From positions 5,768,001 to 5,832,000 of the forward strand of contig NC_088321.1 of NCBI RefSeq assembly GCF_910592395.1: a stretch of DNA of 64,000 bases, read 5' to 3'. Source of the stretch: Lineus longissimus. Taxonomy: Eukaryota; Nemertea; Pilidiophora; Heteronemertea; Lineidae. The translations under genes were made by a program, and so were the position numbers. Under the pieces are notes generated by a model, which was not told the origin of the DNA, ran no database searches, and worked only from the letters and a program-made list of their open reading frames with translations. Position 1 is the first letter of the stretch; the number at the start of each line of letters is the position of its first letter. Positions 1 through 9,888 of the stretch are shown one piece after another.

Positions 1-160
1 ACGCCGTCTTCTATTAAGGACAACCTCTCTATTAAGGACACTAGTTTTGGTCCCAAATTGGTTGTTTCCATTGAATTTGACCTCTCTAATCAGGACACCT
101 CTTTATTAAGGACAGCTCTTGTCAGTCCCATGGGTGTCCTCAATAGGGTGGTTCTACTGT
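1..160. mobile_element. TA-flanked MITE (CAGTRGAACCTC family), truncated by window edge
   Basis: This is the 3' part of a family seen at least ten times here. The core reads as repeats of CTCTCTATTAAGGACA, a middle block (GGTCCCAAATTGGTTG) and an end GGTTCTACTG. Complete copies elsewhere are about 145-220 bp, begin CAGTAGAACC or CAGTGGAACC, end GGTTCTACTG and are flanked by TA. That is the form expected of a Tc1/mariner-type MITE. Confidence 0.75.
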
Positions 161-167
161 AACTTAC

Positions 168-271
168 CCTCCATTTGCATACTCCATTTCAATCATCAGG
201 ACGCCGTCTTCTTCAAAACTATCGTAATAACTGATGATGTTCGGATGGTCTAAGACGGCAAGAACTTTCAC
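168..271 (-). CDS. Exon 7: NEK-like kinase subdomains IV-V (last exon in window)
   Basis: 104 nt, residues 448-481 plus 2 nt, acceptor CTTTTCAG, donor GTAAGT. It encodes VKVLAVLDHPNIISYYDSFE and then GVLMIEMEYANGG. This is the strand 3-4 region and hinge of a kinase; HPNIISYYDSF and MIEMEYANGG align with NEK8 (HPNVIEYYENF, MIAMEYAPGG). The following exon must lie beyond the left edge, beginning in phase 2. Confidence 0.92.
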
Positions 272-338
272 CTGAAAAGACGAGATCGTGTCAAAAATCA
301 GACGACTTGCCTGAAGTATCTGAAAATACATGTAAGTA

Positions 339-615
339 CAGTAGAACCTCCCTTAGCGGACACCTCTCTATAAAGGACACCCTCTCTATTATATCAGAAA
401 TTGCACACCTTGCCTAAAGTACAGTAGAACTTCGCTATTGAGGACACCCTCGGGACTGACAAGTGCTGTCCTTTTTAGAGAGGTGTCCTGATTAGAGAGG
501 TCAAATTGAATGCTTGGTCAAATTGAATGCTTACAACCAATTCTCGACCAAAAGTAGTGTCCTATAAGAGAGGTTGTCCTTAATAGAGAGGTGTCTGCTA
601 AGCGAGGTTCCACTG
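339..615. mobile_element. Two MITE copies of the CAGTRGAACCTC family (partial 339-396; complete 422-615)
   Basis: The first starts CAGTAGAACCTCCC and is cut short. The second runs from CAGTAGAACTTC to GGTTCCACTG with TA on both sides (420-421 and 616-617). Both lie in the intron after kinase exon 7's acceptor, close to the exon. Internal 15-mers such as GTCCTTAATAGAGAG recur in both orientations, so the element can fold on itself. Confidence 0.7.
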
Positions 616-885
616 TATGTGAAAATAAGTAACAAAATGGTTAAAATGAAATAAGCACAAATTTGACATTTTTCAATATTTGGCTGAAAATGGGTCTTTT
701 TCACACTTTGTCCAATTCTCACAAAGTAAGTAAAATATTGAGGTGAGAGCCAAGCGTAAACTAGGACTCTATCAGATCTATCATAAACAATATTGGGCAA
801 TGTTTTCATGCAAGTAGGAGGAAACCTACGCTATTGAAGAGAGTCACCCTCTCTGTTTCTGAGTGTACCCGTACAGAATGGGAAT

Positions 886-955
886 TGAACCTGGGACGTC
901 AGAGGTGACAGGCGCTGTTGATTCCACTGCGCCACTCTGACGGCCGCAGCAAAGT
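886..955 (-). mobile_element. tRNA-derived SINE head
   Basis: On the minus strand GAGTGGCGCAGTGGAATC looks like an A box and GGTTCAATTCCCA like a B box, about 40 bp apart. There is no full tRNA cloverleaf and the stretch is intronic, so a SINE head is more likely than a functional tRNA gene. Confidence 0.55.
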
Positions 956-1300
956 GAGTAGTTTTAGATATTTTTGACTTAAAGGTGTACGCCGTTCGTA
1001 ATTACTGGGGGTCTAAGAAAATAGAAATGCAGTGATACACAATGCCGGAGTGAGTTATTATGCATGCAAATTTGTTGAAACTTGGTATTTATAGTACTTG
1101 TATATCTGTCTACACAACGGCAATGCAGACATTTTCAATAAGCCCACATTGACGCAACTGGAAATTTTCAAATTCATATTCACATTTCACTTTTTTTACG
1201 AACCTAGGCCTTTAATATTAACATTTTGTTCAACATGTTCAATTGCACAATTTTCCGCATGAAATCTCCAGCGCCATTTTTTTCATGAAATAGACAGAAG
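956..1300. repeat. Dispersed repeat, related copy at 11240-11900
   Basis: The segments around 985-1010 (CGTAATTACT) and 1060-1130 (AAATTTGTTGAAACTTGGTA, CACAACGGCAATG) recur at 11250-11280 and 11800-11870 in the same order. In the second copy the two halves are about 450 bp further apart, implying an insertion there or a deletion here. No ORF or TIR is evident. Confidence 0.5.
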
Positions 1301-1346
1301 ACAACAACGCCGGGGATATCACTGTACATTTCTTTACGACTCTCAC

Positions 1347-1462
1347 CTCGTTAAGAGCAAGTTGTCTCTCTGCTGCATTCAAGTCGTGCATGTTGATTTC
1401 TTTGAGTATGACCAGGGAGTCGTCGTCACGTTTCCGGTAGAGGACGGCCGCACCATATGCCC
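1347..1462 (-). CDS. Exon 6: NEK-like kinase subdomains I-III
   Basis: 116 nt, residues 409-447, acceptor TTTCTTCTAG, donor GTGAGA. It encodes GAYGAAVLYRKRDDD, SLVILKEINMHDL and NAAERQLALNE. The glycine loop, the ATP-binding lysine (LKEIN, about residue 429) and the helix-C glutamate (ALNE, about 447) are all intact. The spacing and the ER(Q)xALNE helix are typical of the NEK family, closest by eye to NEK8/NEK9. Confidence 0.92.
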
Positions 1463-1599
1463 CTAGAAGAAATTAACAATTAATAATAACTAAACGTATT
1501 TATAGTGCCAAAATCTACCTGAAGTGATCAATGACACTTTACAATTACTTACTTACTTACTTTTTTGTACAATAAGTTAATAGAATAAGTCTAATGCCT

Positions 1600-2165
1600 G
1601 TAGCGATGAAAGAGGAAGGTTTTGAAGGGAAGCTATGGGAATGATTCCCCATTCGACCAACAGTTACATGAAAGAGGAAGGTTTTAAAGGGAAGCTATGC
1701 GAATGATTCCCCATTCGACCAACAGTTACATGAAAGAGGAAGGTTTTAAAGGGAAGCTATGGAAGGTTTTAAAGGGAAGCTATGGGAATGATTCCCCATT
1801 CGACCAACAGTTACATGAAAGAGGAAGGTTTTAAAGGGAAGCTATGGAAGGTTTTAAAGGGAAGCTATGGGAATGATTCCCCATTCGACCAACAGTTACA
1901 TGAAAGAGGAAGGTTTTAAAGGGAAGCTATGGAAGGTTTTAAAGGGAAGATATGGGAATGATTCCCCATTCGACCAACAGTTACATGAAAGAGGAAGGTT
2001 TTAAAGGGAAGCTATGGGAATGATTCCCTATTCGACCAACAGTTACATGAAAGAGGAAGGTTTTAAAGGGAAGCTATGGGAATGATTCCCCATTCGACCA
2101 ACAGTTACATGAAAGAGGAAGGTTTTAAAGGGAAGCTATGGGAATGATTCCCCATTCGGCCAACA
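1600..2165. repeat. 62-bp minisatellite, about 8 units, with a 26-bp internal duplication in some units
   Basis: The unit contains GAGGAAGGTTTTAAAGGGAA followed by GCTATGGGAATGATTCCCCA and TTCGACCAACAGTTACATG. Three units have the 26-bp piece GGAAGGTTTTAAAGGGAAGC duplicated, giving 88-bp units. It lies in kinase intron 5. An inverted single piece (ATTCCCATAGCTTCCCTTTA) is present at 2783-2803. Confidence 0.9.
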
Positions 2166-2394
2166 GCTACAACCTTAACATCTACGTAAACTGCGTATTC
2201 TTAAAAACAACTGTGGCTCTTGGTTTTATAAATAAACAAACATTAATGAGTGAAATGGATGATCTTAATTGCTTATTTTTGAATCAAGTATGCCGCCATC
2301 TTGGTGGATTTTAATCTGCTCTCTCCTCCAAACCGAGAGCCAATGACGTCATTGATGCAGCCATTGTGACAATCAGCTGTTCGAACAATGGCGA

Positions 2395-2610
2395 ATGCTT
2401 GGAATGACAGATGACAGTTCTTCGATTTCTTCGGGTTCTTCGTCGACGTCCGGTGATGAATCCTTCGATTACAACCGTGCATCAGCAGAAGAACGAGCAG
2501 GTCTAGTTCCCTATGCGTTTGAGCCAAGGTACCGGGGTAGAAAAAGGTCTGGAAACTTAGTGGAAACGAGTAGTACTCGCCTTGATGAAAAAACCCCACT
2601 GCATCCATGA
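2395..2610 (+). CDS. Possible nested small ORF (71 aa) with acidic Ser-rich start and PYxFEP motif
   Basis: An ATG-to-stop frame encodes MLGMTDDSSSISSGSSSTSG and then GLVPYAFEPRYRGRKRSGN. The Ser/Asp-rich lead followed by a PYxFEP motif is reminiscent of invertebrate gene families with a P2X7-C-like domain, often intronless or nested. That is recollection, not a search. It sits on the strand opposite the host kinase gene, inside intron 5, between two perfect CRE-type palindromes (TGACGTCA at 2343-2350 and 2608-2615). Only this fragment is open; no downstream Cys-rich domain follows. Confidence 0.25.
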   Translation: MLGMTDDSSSISSGSSSTSGDESFDYNRASAEERAGLVPYAFEPRYRGRKRSGNLVETSSTRLDEKTPLHP

Positions 2611-2764
2611 CGTCATTCGCCCGGGAGATTTGAACAAACATGGCAACCCCCGCAAACTGCTTATTAAATGCAATTTTCTGCACTATCTAGGAATATTCAT
2701 CACATCCTTGGTGTAGAGTATTTGTTTGTCATGTAACTTGGTATGTATTTGTTAAAAAAATATT

Positions 2765-3060
2765 ATTTTGCTGCATCAATTTATTCCCATAGCTTCCCTT
2801 TAAGGCTGTTCTTGAAGACCGGGATGCTGTCATTTTCCCGTATAGGACGCGGGAGGCCATTCCAAAGTTTTGGAGCAGTGCAAGAAAAAGCCCGGCTCCA
2901 AAATTAACCGACCTGCTTCTTGGTCGCGACAGCAGTAGGCCACTTGCAGAACGAAGTTGCCGCCTCGGCTGATAAAAAAAAAATCAATGAAGGAGCTAAA
3001 ATAATCAGGGCCAGAGTTGTTGAGACACTCGAAAACAAGCAAAAGCACCTTAACCCTTTA
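2765..3060. repeat. Old LINE-like or dispersed repeat remnant
   Basis: The text around 2840-2960 (GGGAGGCCATTCCAAAGTTT, then CAAGAAAAAGCCCGGCTCC) resembles a retroelement-derived repeat common in marine invertebrate genomes. I cannot assign the family. There is no intact frame. Confidence 0.3.
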
Positions 3061-3479
3061 ACTGCCGAATATATTTTTCATAATTTTCAAACTTTCCAAT
3101 GACCTGTTTTGAAAAGACTGCAGCTTGAAACGGAGAAGAGTTCCATTCCTCGAAACCGCCATCGACACGATCACCTGCACGCCATCTATCAGTAGGTGGG
3201 AAAACTGCGTAGTTTTTGTTGAGGCAGGTGTTAAGAATTTCCTAACAAGGCCGATGTTTTTATTACTAATTAATGAGGGTCTGTCGGATGAGACAAAAAG
3301 TTGTACCTGAGTGTCTTAGCCAGGACAAGTAAAAGATCCCACATACATGTAGGTGGACAGTAGCATACAGTAGTCTAGTCGAGCTAGCTCATTTTGGACC
3401 TTAACCGGAAACAAATTGCAACAGAAATTATTCCACTGGCACTGCCATTCATTCAGGGAATGAATAATTATTAAAAGAG

Positions 3480-3780
3480 TTATGTCGCAATGTGGCAGAA
3501 TGTATGGTGATCGCACTGATGACCGCAATGTGGCAGAATGTATGGTGATCACACTGATGACGACCTAGGTCGCAATGTGGCAGAATGTATAGTGATCGCA
3601 CTCATGACGACCTAGGTTGCGATGTGGCAGAATGTATGGTGATCGCACTGATGACGACCTAGGTTGCGATGTGGCAGAATGTTTGGTGATCGCACTGATG
3701 ATGATCTCGGTCGCAATGTGGCAGAATGTATGGTGGTCGCACTGATGATGACCTAGGTCACAATGTGGTTGAAAGTATGG
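3480..3780. repeat. 47-bp minisatellite, about 6 units
   Basis: The unit begins GCAATGTGGCAGAATGTATG and ends GATGACGACCTAGGTC; unit starts are at about 3525, 3572, 3619, 3667 and 3714. It lies in kinase intron 5, about 200 bp from exon 5. The flanking 3060-3480 shows no other recognisable feature. Confidence 0.85.
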
Positions 3781-3978
3781 TAAGTCAAGTAATGGGTAAT
3801 TGAAAGCCATGGCTTCCAAAACTCAAAGATGCTTGATTGAACTCGGGGAGCTAGAATCTTCACAAATACACACCCAACAAATGATATTGCAACTCTGTGA
3901 CCAATTAATATACTTTCAGTTTTGAAGTATCCAGTTGTGCAGTGAGTGACCGGCGTATTAAGAGCCTGATTTACCCAC

Positions 3979-4082
3979 CTTTCCCAACGGTTCTGATCTT
4001 CTCAAAGCCGGCCATTGACTGCTGGTAATGTCCGCTCCATCCACGGAGACACTCAAGACGGAAGTAGAGCTCCCCAACCGTA
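3979..4082 (-). CDS. Exon 5: junction of caspase-fold domain and NEK-like kinase
   Basis: 104 nt, residues 374-408 plus 1 nt, acceptor TTTTTTCCAG, donor GTGGGT. It encodes STVGELYFRLECLRGW, then SMAGFEKIRTVGK. The second half is the start of a protein kinase (compare YERIRVVGRG in NEK8), and the first half closes the preceding domain. One exon therefore spans both domains, which makes an annotation-type fusion of two genes unlikely. Confidence 0.88.
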
Positions 4083-4132
4083 CTGGAAAAAAGTCCATAA
4101 GATTTAGTTCCGTGGATTTTTAGAATTACACC

Positions 4133-4357
4133 AAGCAGGTTGTCCGTAATAGAGAGGTGTCCACTAAGAGAGGTTCTACTGCAGTAGAATCTCTCTATTA
4201 AGGACACCCTAAGGACTGACAAGTGCTGATCTTAATAGAGAGGTGTCCTGGTTAGAGAGGTCAAATTGAATGGCAACAACCAATTTGGGACCAAAACTAG
4301 TGTCCTTAATAGAGAGGTTGTCCTTAATAGAGAGGTATCACTAAGGGAGGTTCTACT
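4133..4357. mobile_element. MITE of the CAGTRGAACCTC family: a fragment fused to a full copy
   Basis: A tail fragment ending GAGGTTCTACTG shares its last bases with the start of a second copy, CAGTAGAATCTC (4182-4357). They meet as CTACTGCAGTAG. This head-to-tail abutment suggests insertion of one copy at the end of another, or unequal exchange. It sits 50 bp upstream of kinase exon 5, within intron 4. Confidence 0.65.
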
Positions 4358-4388
4358 ATATGCTTAAATTTACCATTCATGTTCTCAC

Positions 4389-4453
4389 CTTTTTGAGGAC
4401 GGGTCTTTGACCAGCTCTGCTCCGACAATGTCTCGAGACAAACCAACCGACAC
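4389..4453 (-). CDS. Exon 4: linker exon after the Ala-Cys motif
   Basis: 65 nt, residues 353-373 (VSVGLSRDIVGAELVKDPSSK) plus 2 nt, acceptor CTTCCTCAG, donor GTGAGA. The text LLG-VSVGLSRDIVG across the exon 3/4 junction fits the end of a DUF4347-like domain, where a strand and a Ser-(Asp)-x-x-Gly turn follow the cysteine helix. The exon is short, but its phases (0 in, 2 out) fit both neighbours exactly. Confidence 0.8.
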
Positions 4454-5414
4454 CTGAGGAAGAAAAGTCGACAATGAAGACCTGAAAAACCCGACATTTT
4501 TTTCAGACATTACGTTATTCAGCCCCTGACCTCGCAGTTAATAATAGAATTCAGGGGTCATACTAAACAGCGTCCACCAGGTTTAAAAGCATATGTGACC
4601 CGTTCCAGCAAAACCAGTCGCTCTGAGCTTGGCAGGTTGAAACAGACTGTTTGTTCATCTCACGATTGTCTGCCTTTTGTGAAATCTGACGCCATCAATT
4701 TCTTCTATTATCTCCTGGTGTCATCTAGGCTCATCTTATGTGCGACATGCGACTAGTTTTGCTAGAACAGGTCACATATTTAAAGCCATCAAGATAAAAT
4801 CTAATATTCATTAACGAAATGAGCAGGACATTTTCCACATTTTCTGATCATTTCATGACATTTGTGTGCTGGATTAACGAGTTGTTGTCTAAAATGTACC
4901 AGCGTTCACTGGTCACCCAGTCGGTGGCCTTGTTGGATTTGACTTGGAGGAAATGATAGGGCTTCCCTATACTACAGGGGCTTTGTGATTTTAGACAACA
5001 TCTCCCTTATTCTACACCCAAATGTCATGAAATTGTCAGGAAATGTGTTCTATGGTGTACTTATTCCATTTATGGCTTCTAAATTTTATTTTGATGATTT
5101 GATACCCGACTTTAAACCTGGTGGACGCTGTTTAGGATGACCGGAATTCAGGCCTAGCCCAATACATGGTCTATTGTCTTTAAACAAAGTCCGTTTGGAC
5201 CTTGGCCTAAATTCCCATTGTTCTACTGACTTATCAAAGGGTTTAAAGGACAAATCATGATCACATGGACCCCCAAGAAACAGCTTTCATGGAGGTTGAT
5301 ACGCTTAAACACGAAAATGCAAATAAAGGTATATGGGGACCCTCACCCCCTTATTTGGGGGTAGGGGATGTTCATTGCCCCGTTTACAGTAGTGAACTTC
5401 AAGTAATTGAAACA
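4454..5414. other. Intron 3 left part: no recognised gene; inverted segment around 4560-5140
   Basis: AGCGTCCACCAGGTTTAAA (4569) has its reverse complement TTTAAACCTGGTGGACGCT at 5112. This marks an inverted-repeat element of about 560 bp with long imperfect arms, including TCAAGATAAAATCTAATATT against its mirror near 5080-5100. No coding frame is convincing in it. Confidence 0.45.
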
Positions 5415-5943
5415 CAATGGAACATCTCTAAGCGGACACCTCTGTAATTAGGACACCCTCTCTAAGACACTGATTTTGGTCCCAAATTGGTCATTTTCAC
5501 TCAATTTCACCTCTGTGATCAGGTCACCTCTCTATACTTCCTCAGTCATCTTCGTCCCTAGTGCTGGGGCATAAGGCCTTCACCTCACTATAAAGCACAT
5601 CGACTCTCAGTCCCAAGGGTGTCCTTAACCTCTTGAATCCCGGTGACCGACCAGTCGCTCATTTTGAAATAACGTTTTTTCCAAACGACCGACAGGTCGG
5701 TCTCAGTTATATTTTATGCCCTTGAGCTGGGACGCTAGCTTATTGCTTGTTTCAGCGTGTTTGATGTACAGTAGGGTCAGTTAGAGCATGCCTGGGTAGA
5801 TGGCGCCTCGGTATCGGACTTTGGCGGTTGTATGCGGGCGCTATACATCGTGAAAGTCAGACCCAATTTCGCAACCACGTGACCACCCTGGGACCCCGGG
5901 ATTTTCAAGTTCTTGGATTCAAGAGGTTAATAGAGCGGTTCTT
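5415..5943. mobile_element. MITE of the CAGTRGAACCTC family split by a nested TTAA element
   Basis: The left part (5415-5628) ends GTGTCCTTAA and the right part resumes after 5930 as TAGAGCGGTTCTT. The expected continuous text in intact copies is GTCCTTAATAGAGAGGTTC. The interruption is the 298-bp element at 5629-5926. A second insertion-like block with a CTTCGTCCCTAGTGCTGGGG segment lies near 5540-5585. Confidence 0.7.
5629..5926. mobile_element. piggyBac-type MITE with TTAA target duplication
   Basis: The element starts CCTCTTGAATCC and ends with its exact reverse complement GGATTCAAGAGG (12-bp terminal inverted repeat). TTAA lies on both sides (5625-5628 and 5927-5930). The host text reads straight through once the element is removed. 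TTAA duplication with short CC-starting ends is diagnostic of piggyBac-type transposition. It is 298 bp long with no ORF of note. Confidence 0.8.
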
Positions 5944-5965
5944 AAGTACCTGCATGGTTACTTAC

Positions 5966-6145
5966 CCCCAGCAGAGCCTCCAGCTCCTTGACGATGCCCT
6001 GTCCGCCATCTTGTCCCTGAGCGGCGTTACATGCCAAGAAGTCGAGGCGGAGGTTCGCTGCCTCCTTATTGCCATGGAGACTGAAGAGTTTGGAGAAGAA
6101 GCCACGAATACCTGCGTGGTCAAGGACGGTATCTTTATTGAGTGG
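5966..6145 (-). CDS. Exon 3: second half of the caspase-fold domain (Ala-Cys motif)
   Basis: 180 nt, residues 293-352, phase 0 at both ends, bounded by ATTTACAG and GGTAAGTAA. It encodes PLNKDTVLDHAGIRGFFSKL, later LRLDFLACNAAQG and GIVKELEALLG. LDFLACN (Cys about 331) is a hydrophobic strand ending in Ala-Cys, the usual place of the clan CD nucleophile. The ACNxAxGxxG stretch also matches the DUF4347 pattern. Both motif residues being intact argues against simple decay, but activity is not shown. Intron 2, upstream of this exon, contains a 131-bp tandem array of about 18 units. Confidence 0.9.
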
Positions 6146-6185
6146 CTGTAAATTTAGAGATTCAAAATTGTACATGGAAGACGGA

Positions 6186-8510
6186 AGTGTAGAACTTTTT
6201 TTAGCCGCATCATTTTCAATGTTGTCAGGCCAAGCTGGCTACCCAGTGGACTGGTTATCACTGGCGGTGGTAGCCAATGAACCAGTTCATTGTTAAGGTC
6301 ACGTCAGTGCAGGGTTGTTGCTGAACCTTTTTTAGCCACATCATTTTCAATGTTGTCAGGCCAAGCTGGCTACCCAGTGGACTGGTTATCACTGGCGGTG
6401 GTAGCCTCTGAGCCAGTTCACTTTTAAGGTTAGGTCAGTGCAGGGTCGTTACAGAACCTTTTTTAGCCGCATCATTTTCAATGTTGTCAGACCAAGCTGG
6501 CTACCGAGTGGACTAGTTATCACTGGCGGTGGTAGCCACTGAACCAGTTCACCGTTAAGGTCAGGTCAGTGCAGGGTTGTTGCTGAACCTTTTTTAGCCA
6601 CATCATTTTCAATGTTGTCAGACCAAGCTGGCTACCGAGTGGACTGGTTATCACTGGCGATGGTAGCCACTGAACCAGTTTACCGTTAAGGTCAGGTCAG
6701 TGCAGGGTCGTTGCTGAACCTTTTTTAGCCACATCCTTTTCAATGTTGTCAGACCAAGCTGGCTACCCAGTGGACTGGTTATCACTGGCGATGGTAGCCT
6801 CTGAACCAGTTCACTGGTAAGGTCAGGTCAGTGCAGGGTCGTTGCTGAACCTTTTTTAGCCACATCATTTTCAATGTTGTCAGACCAAGCTGGCTACCCA
6901 GTGGACTGGTTATCACTGGCGGTGGTAGCCACTGAGCCAGTTCATTGTTAAGGTCAGGTCAGTGCAGGGTCATTGCTGAACCTTTTTTAGCCACATCATT
7001 TTCAATGTTGTCAGGCCTAGCTGGCTACCCAGTGGACTGGTAATCACTGGCGGTGGTAGCCACTGAGCCAGTTCATTGTTAAGGTCAGGTCAGTGCAGGG
7101 TCATTGCTGAACCTTTTTTAGCCACATCATTTTCAATGTTGTCAGGCCTAGCTGGCTACCCAGTGGACTGGTAATCACTGGCGATGGTAGCCACTGAGCC
7201 AGTTCATTGTTAAGGTCAGGTCAGTGCAGGGTCATTGCTGAACCTTTTTTAGCCACATCATTTTCACTGTTGTCAGACCAAGCTGGCTACCCAGTGGACT
7301 GGTTATCACTGGCGATGGTAGTCTCTGAACCAATTCAATGTTAAGGTCAGGTCAGTGCAGGGTTGTTGCTGAACCTTTTTTAGCCACAACATTTTCAATG
7401 TTGTCAGACCAAGCTGGCTACCCAGTGGACTGGTTATCACTGGCGGTGGTAGCCTCTGAACCAGTTCATTGTTAAGGTCAGGTCAGTGCAGAGTCGTTGC
7501 CGAACCTTTTTTAGCCACATCATTTTCAATGTTGTCAGACCAAGCTGGCTACCCAGTGGACTGGTTATCACTGGCGATGGTAGCCTCTGAACCAGTTCAC
7601 TGTTAAGGTCAGGTCAGTGCAGGGTCGTTGCTGAACCTTTTTTAGCCACATCATTTTCAATGTTGTCAGACCAAGCTGGCTACCCAGTGGACTGGTTATC
7701 ACTGGCGGTGGTAGCCACTGAGCCAGTTCATTGTTAAGGTCAGGTCAGTGCAGGGTCATTGCTGAACCTTTTTTAGCCACATCATTTTCAATGTTGTCAG
7801 GCCTAGCTGGCTACCCAGTGGACTGGTAATCACTGGCGGTGGTAGCCACTGAGCCAGTTCATTGTTAAGGTCAGGTCAGTGCAGGGTCATTGCTGAACCT
7901 TTTTTAGCCACATCATTTTCAATGTTGTCAGACCAAGCTGGCTACCCAGTGGACTGGTTATCACTGGCGATGGTAGTCTCTGAACCAGTTCAATGTTAAG
8001 GTCAGGTCAGTGCAGGGTTGTTGCTGAACCTTTTTTAGCCACATCATTTTCAATGTTGTCAGACCAAGCTGGCTACCCAGTGGACTGGTTATCACTGGCG
8101 GTGGTAGCCTCTGAACCAGTTCATTGTTAAGGTCAGGTCAGTGCAGAGTCGTCGCTGAACCTTTTTTAGCCACATCATTTTCAATGTTGTCAGACCAAGC
8201 TGGCTACCCAGTGGACTGGTTATCACTGGCAGTGGTAGCCTCTGAACCAGTTCACTGGTAAGGTCAGGTCAGTGCAGGGTCGTTGCTGAACCTTTTTTAG
8301 CCACATCATTTTCAATGTTGTCAGACCAAGCTGGCTACCCAGTGGACTGGTTATCACTGGCGGTGGTAGCCACTGAGCCAGTTCATTGTTAAGGTCAGGT
8401 CAGTGCAGGGTCATTGCTGAACCTTTTTTAGCTGCATCATTTTCAATGTTGTCAGACCAAGCTGGCTACCCAGTGGACTGGTTATCACTGGCAGGGTCTT
8501 TGCTGAAGGT
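6186..8510. repeat. 131-bp tandem array, about 18 units
   Basis: Each unit contains ACTGGCGGTGGTAGCC, GGTCAGGTCAGTGCAGGG, CCTTTTTTAGCCACATCATT and GCTGGCTACCCAGTGGACTG. Spacing of the ACTGGCGGTGG block is 131 bp. Units fall into sub-types (for example GGCCTAGCTGG against GACCAAGCTGG) that alternate in blocks, a sign of higher-order duplication. The array fills most of kinase intron 2 and starts only about 40 bp from exon 3's acceptor. Confidence 0.95.
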
Positions 8511-8613
8511 TTCTGATGTCAAAATATTGCCCAAAAGAAACGCGCTACCTTTTGGAATTGACAATATGCATTAGTTAGCCCTAAAGGAGGAATCAGCGGC
8601 TGAAATGGACTTA

Positions 8614-8651
8614 CAGTAGAACCTCTCTATTAAGGACACCCTCGAGACTTC
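8614..8651. mobile_element. MITE fragment (CAGTRGAACCTC family)
   Basis: CAGTAGAACCTCTCTATTAA followed by GGACACCCTCGAGACTT is the first 38 bp of the family; the rest is missing. Confidence 0.6.
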
Positions 8652-8810
8652 AGGGAGACGCAGGAGCTAAAGGGTTAAAAAACAAAAAGAGAAATTTTAT
8701 GGGTTTTTGCCACAGGCCGCTAACCCCAGCGCGGTTGTCTGACCCCTGGTTCAGCCTGGTGCCTCATGACCTGCTCATAGTAAGTAGCAGGAAAGTCCCG
8801 AATGACCTAC

Positions 8811-8911
8811 CTTTTCCTCTTTCCCACACAACTGTATCACGCCCACCGGGCCATGGAGAACTAAGGCAACACTGTGAAACTTCTTATTGAGCAGGAATTG
8901 GCCTATTAAAC
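8811..8911 (-). CDS. Exon 2: first half of the caspase-fold domain (His-Gly motif)
   Basis: 101 nt, residues 259-292, between a CTCTTTCAG acceptor and a GTAGGT donor. It encodes SLIGQFLLNKKF, then HSVALVLHGPVGVIQLCGKE. The hydrophobic strand followed by His-Gly (His about 278) is the pattern of clan CD cysteine peptidases and of DUF4347 (HGxxGxxxL). It joins exon 1 in phase 1 and exon 3 in phase 0 without breaking the frame, which is strong support despite the exon's small size. Confidence 0.85.
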
Positions 8912-9146
8912 CTGAAAGAGAAGAGAGCTGAGGTTAACATGTGTTTTGAATACTTTGTACATTTTGGGGATTCTTTTTCCTGCTGTTTTGTATGACGTCA
9001 TTTCCTTTGATACATCATCATGTCGCCGTCTTTGTGGTTATCTCCGTTACGTATTTTGGTTGGGTTAACGCCATTTTTAGAATCATTCGCAGACGTCAGT
9101 CCTGTTTTCCTTTATAACATGAAAATCGCACTCTTAGGTATGATTA

Positions 9147-9291
9147 CAGTAGAACCTCTCTATTAAGAACACCCTTGGGACTGCAAAGTACTGTCCTTAA
9201 TAAAGAGGTGTCCTGATTAGAGAGGTCAAATTGAATGGAAACAACCAATTTGGGACCAAAACTAGTGTCCTTAATAGAGAGGTGTCCACTG
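9147..9291. mobile_element. Complete short MITE, TA-flanked (CAGTRGAACCTC family)
   Basis: It starts CAGTAGAACC, ends GGTGTCCACTG, and TA lies directly outside both ends (9145-9146, 9292-9293). At 145 bp it lacks one of the internal GTCCTTAATAGAGAG blocks of longer copies. Confidence 0.75.
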
Positions 9292-9888
9292 TACTTTCCT
9301 TTCAATTTCTCTTTGATTTGTTGGTAATGTTCATCTGCAATACCATATTTATTTCATTGCCTCATGTCTGTATATTTGTTTTTGCAGAACGTGTTTTTAT
9401 CATAATAAATCAAGAATGTTTACTCTTTCACTGCCAATAACGTTTTAAAACGTTACTGAAAATATGTCACTAAATTGCCAATAACGTTTCAGAACGTTAT
9501 CTCAGTGTTTCCATCTACTCATCAAAAAGTAAACCAAACTATTGATTCTATGTTGATTTAAACCTCCCGCCATGTCTTCGGAAGTGTTCTCGGAAGGATT
9601 CAGTTCAATCTCGTCCCCAGGAAGTGGGTATTTCGAGTCAGGTGAATTGGTGAAGATAGACCAATTTAGCCCCCTCCCCCCCAAATCCTCGTCCTTCTGA
9701 CTCTCAATAAGTCCTTCTGAGACTGTTATCTCGAGGCGATGGAGTGGAACCATCTCGAGTCCTTCTGACACCTTATAGTGGTGCGCTATTCTCAACCATC
9801 ATTACCCTTCCTTTTCATGCTATTGCTAATTCCAACCATGACACTTCCCTCTCATAGTCATACATGCTAGAGCTATCTCTAACCATGA
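9292..9888. other. Kinase intron 1, no assigned gene; AACGTT palindromes and a short possible ORF
   Basis: AACGTTTTAAAACGTT is a perfect 16-bp palindrome near 9442, repeated in weaker form near 9485 after the same TGCCAATAACGTT lead. From about 9571 a plus-strand ATG in good context opens 42 codons (MSSEVFSEGFSSISSPGSGY...). It looks like an acidic Ser-rich N-terminus but matches nothing I can name, and a stop follows soon. I would not call it a gene. Confidence 0.3.

Noticed and set aside
6146-8810. 131-bp array unit as a copy of the kinase exon 3 acceptor
   Set aside because: I compared ACAG|CCACTCAATA with the unit's reverse complement ACCAGTCCACTGGGTA. Only the CCACT core agrees, so I do not count it among the splice-site duplications.
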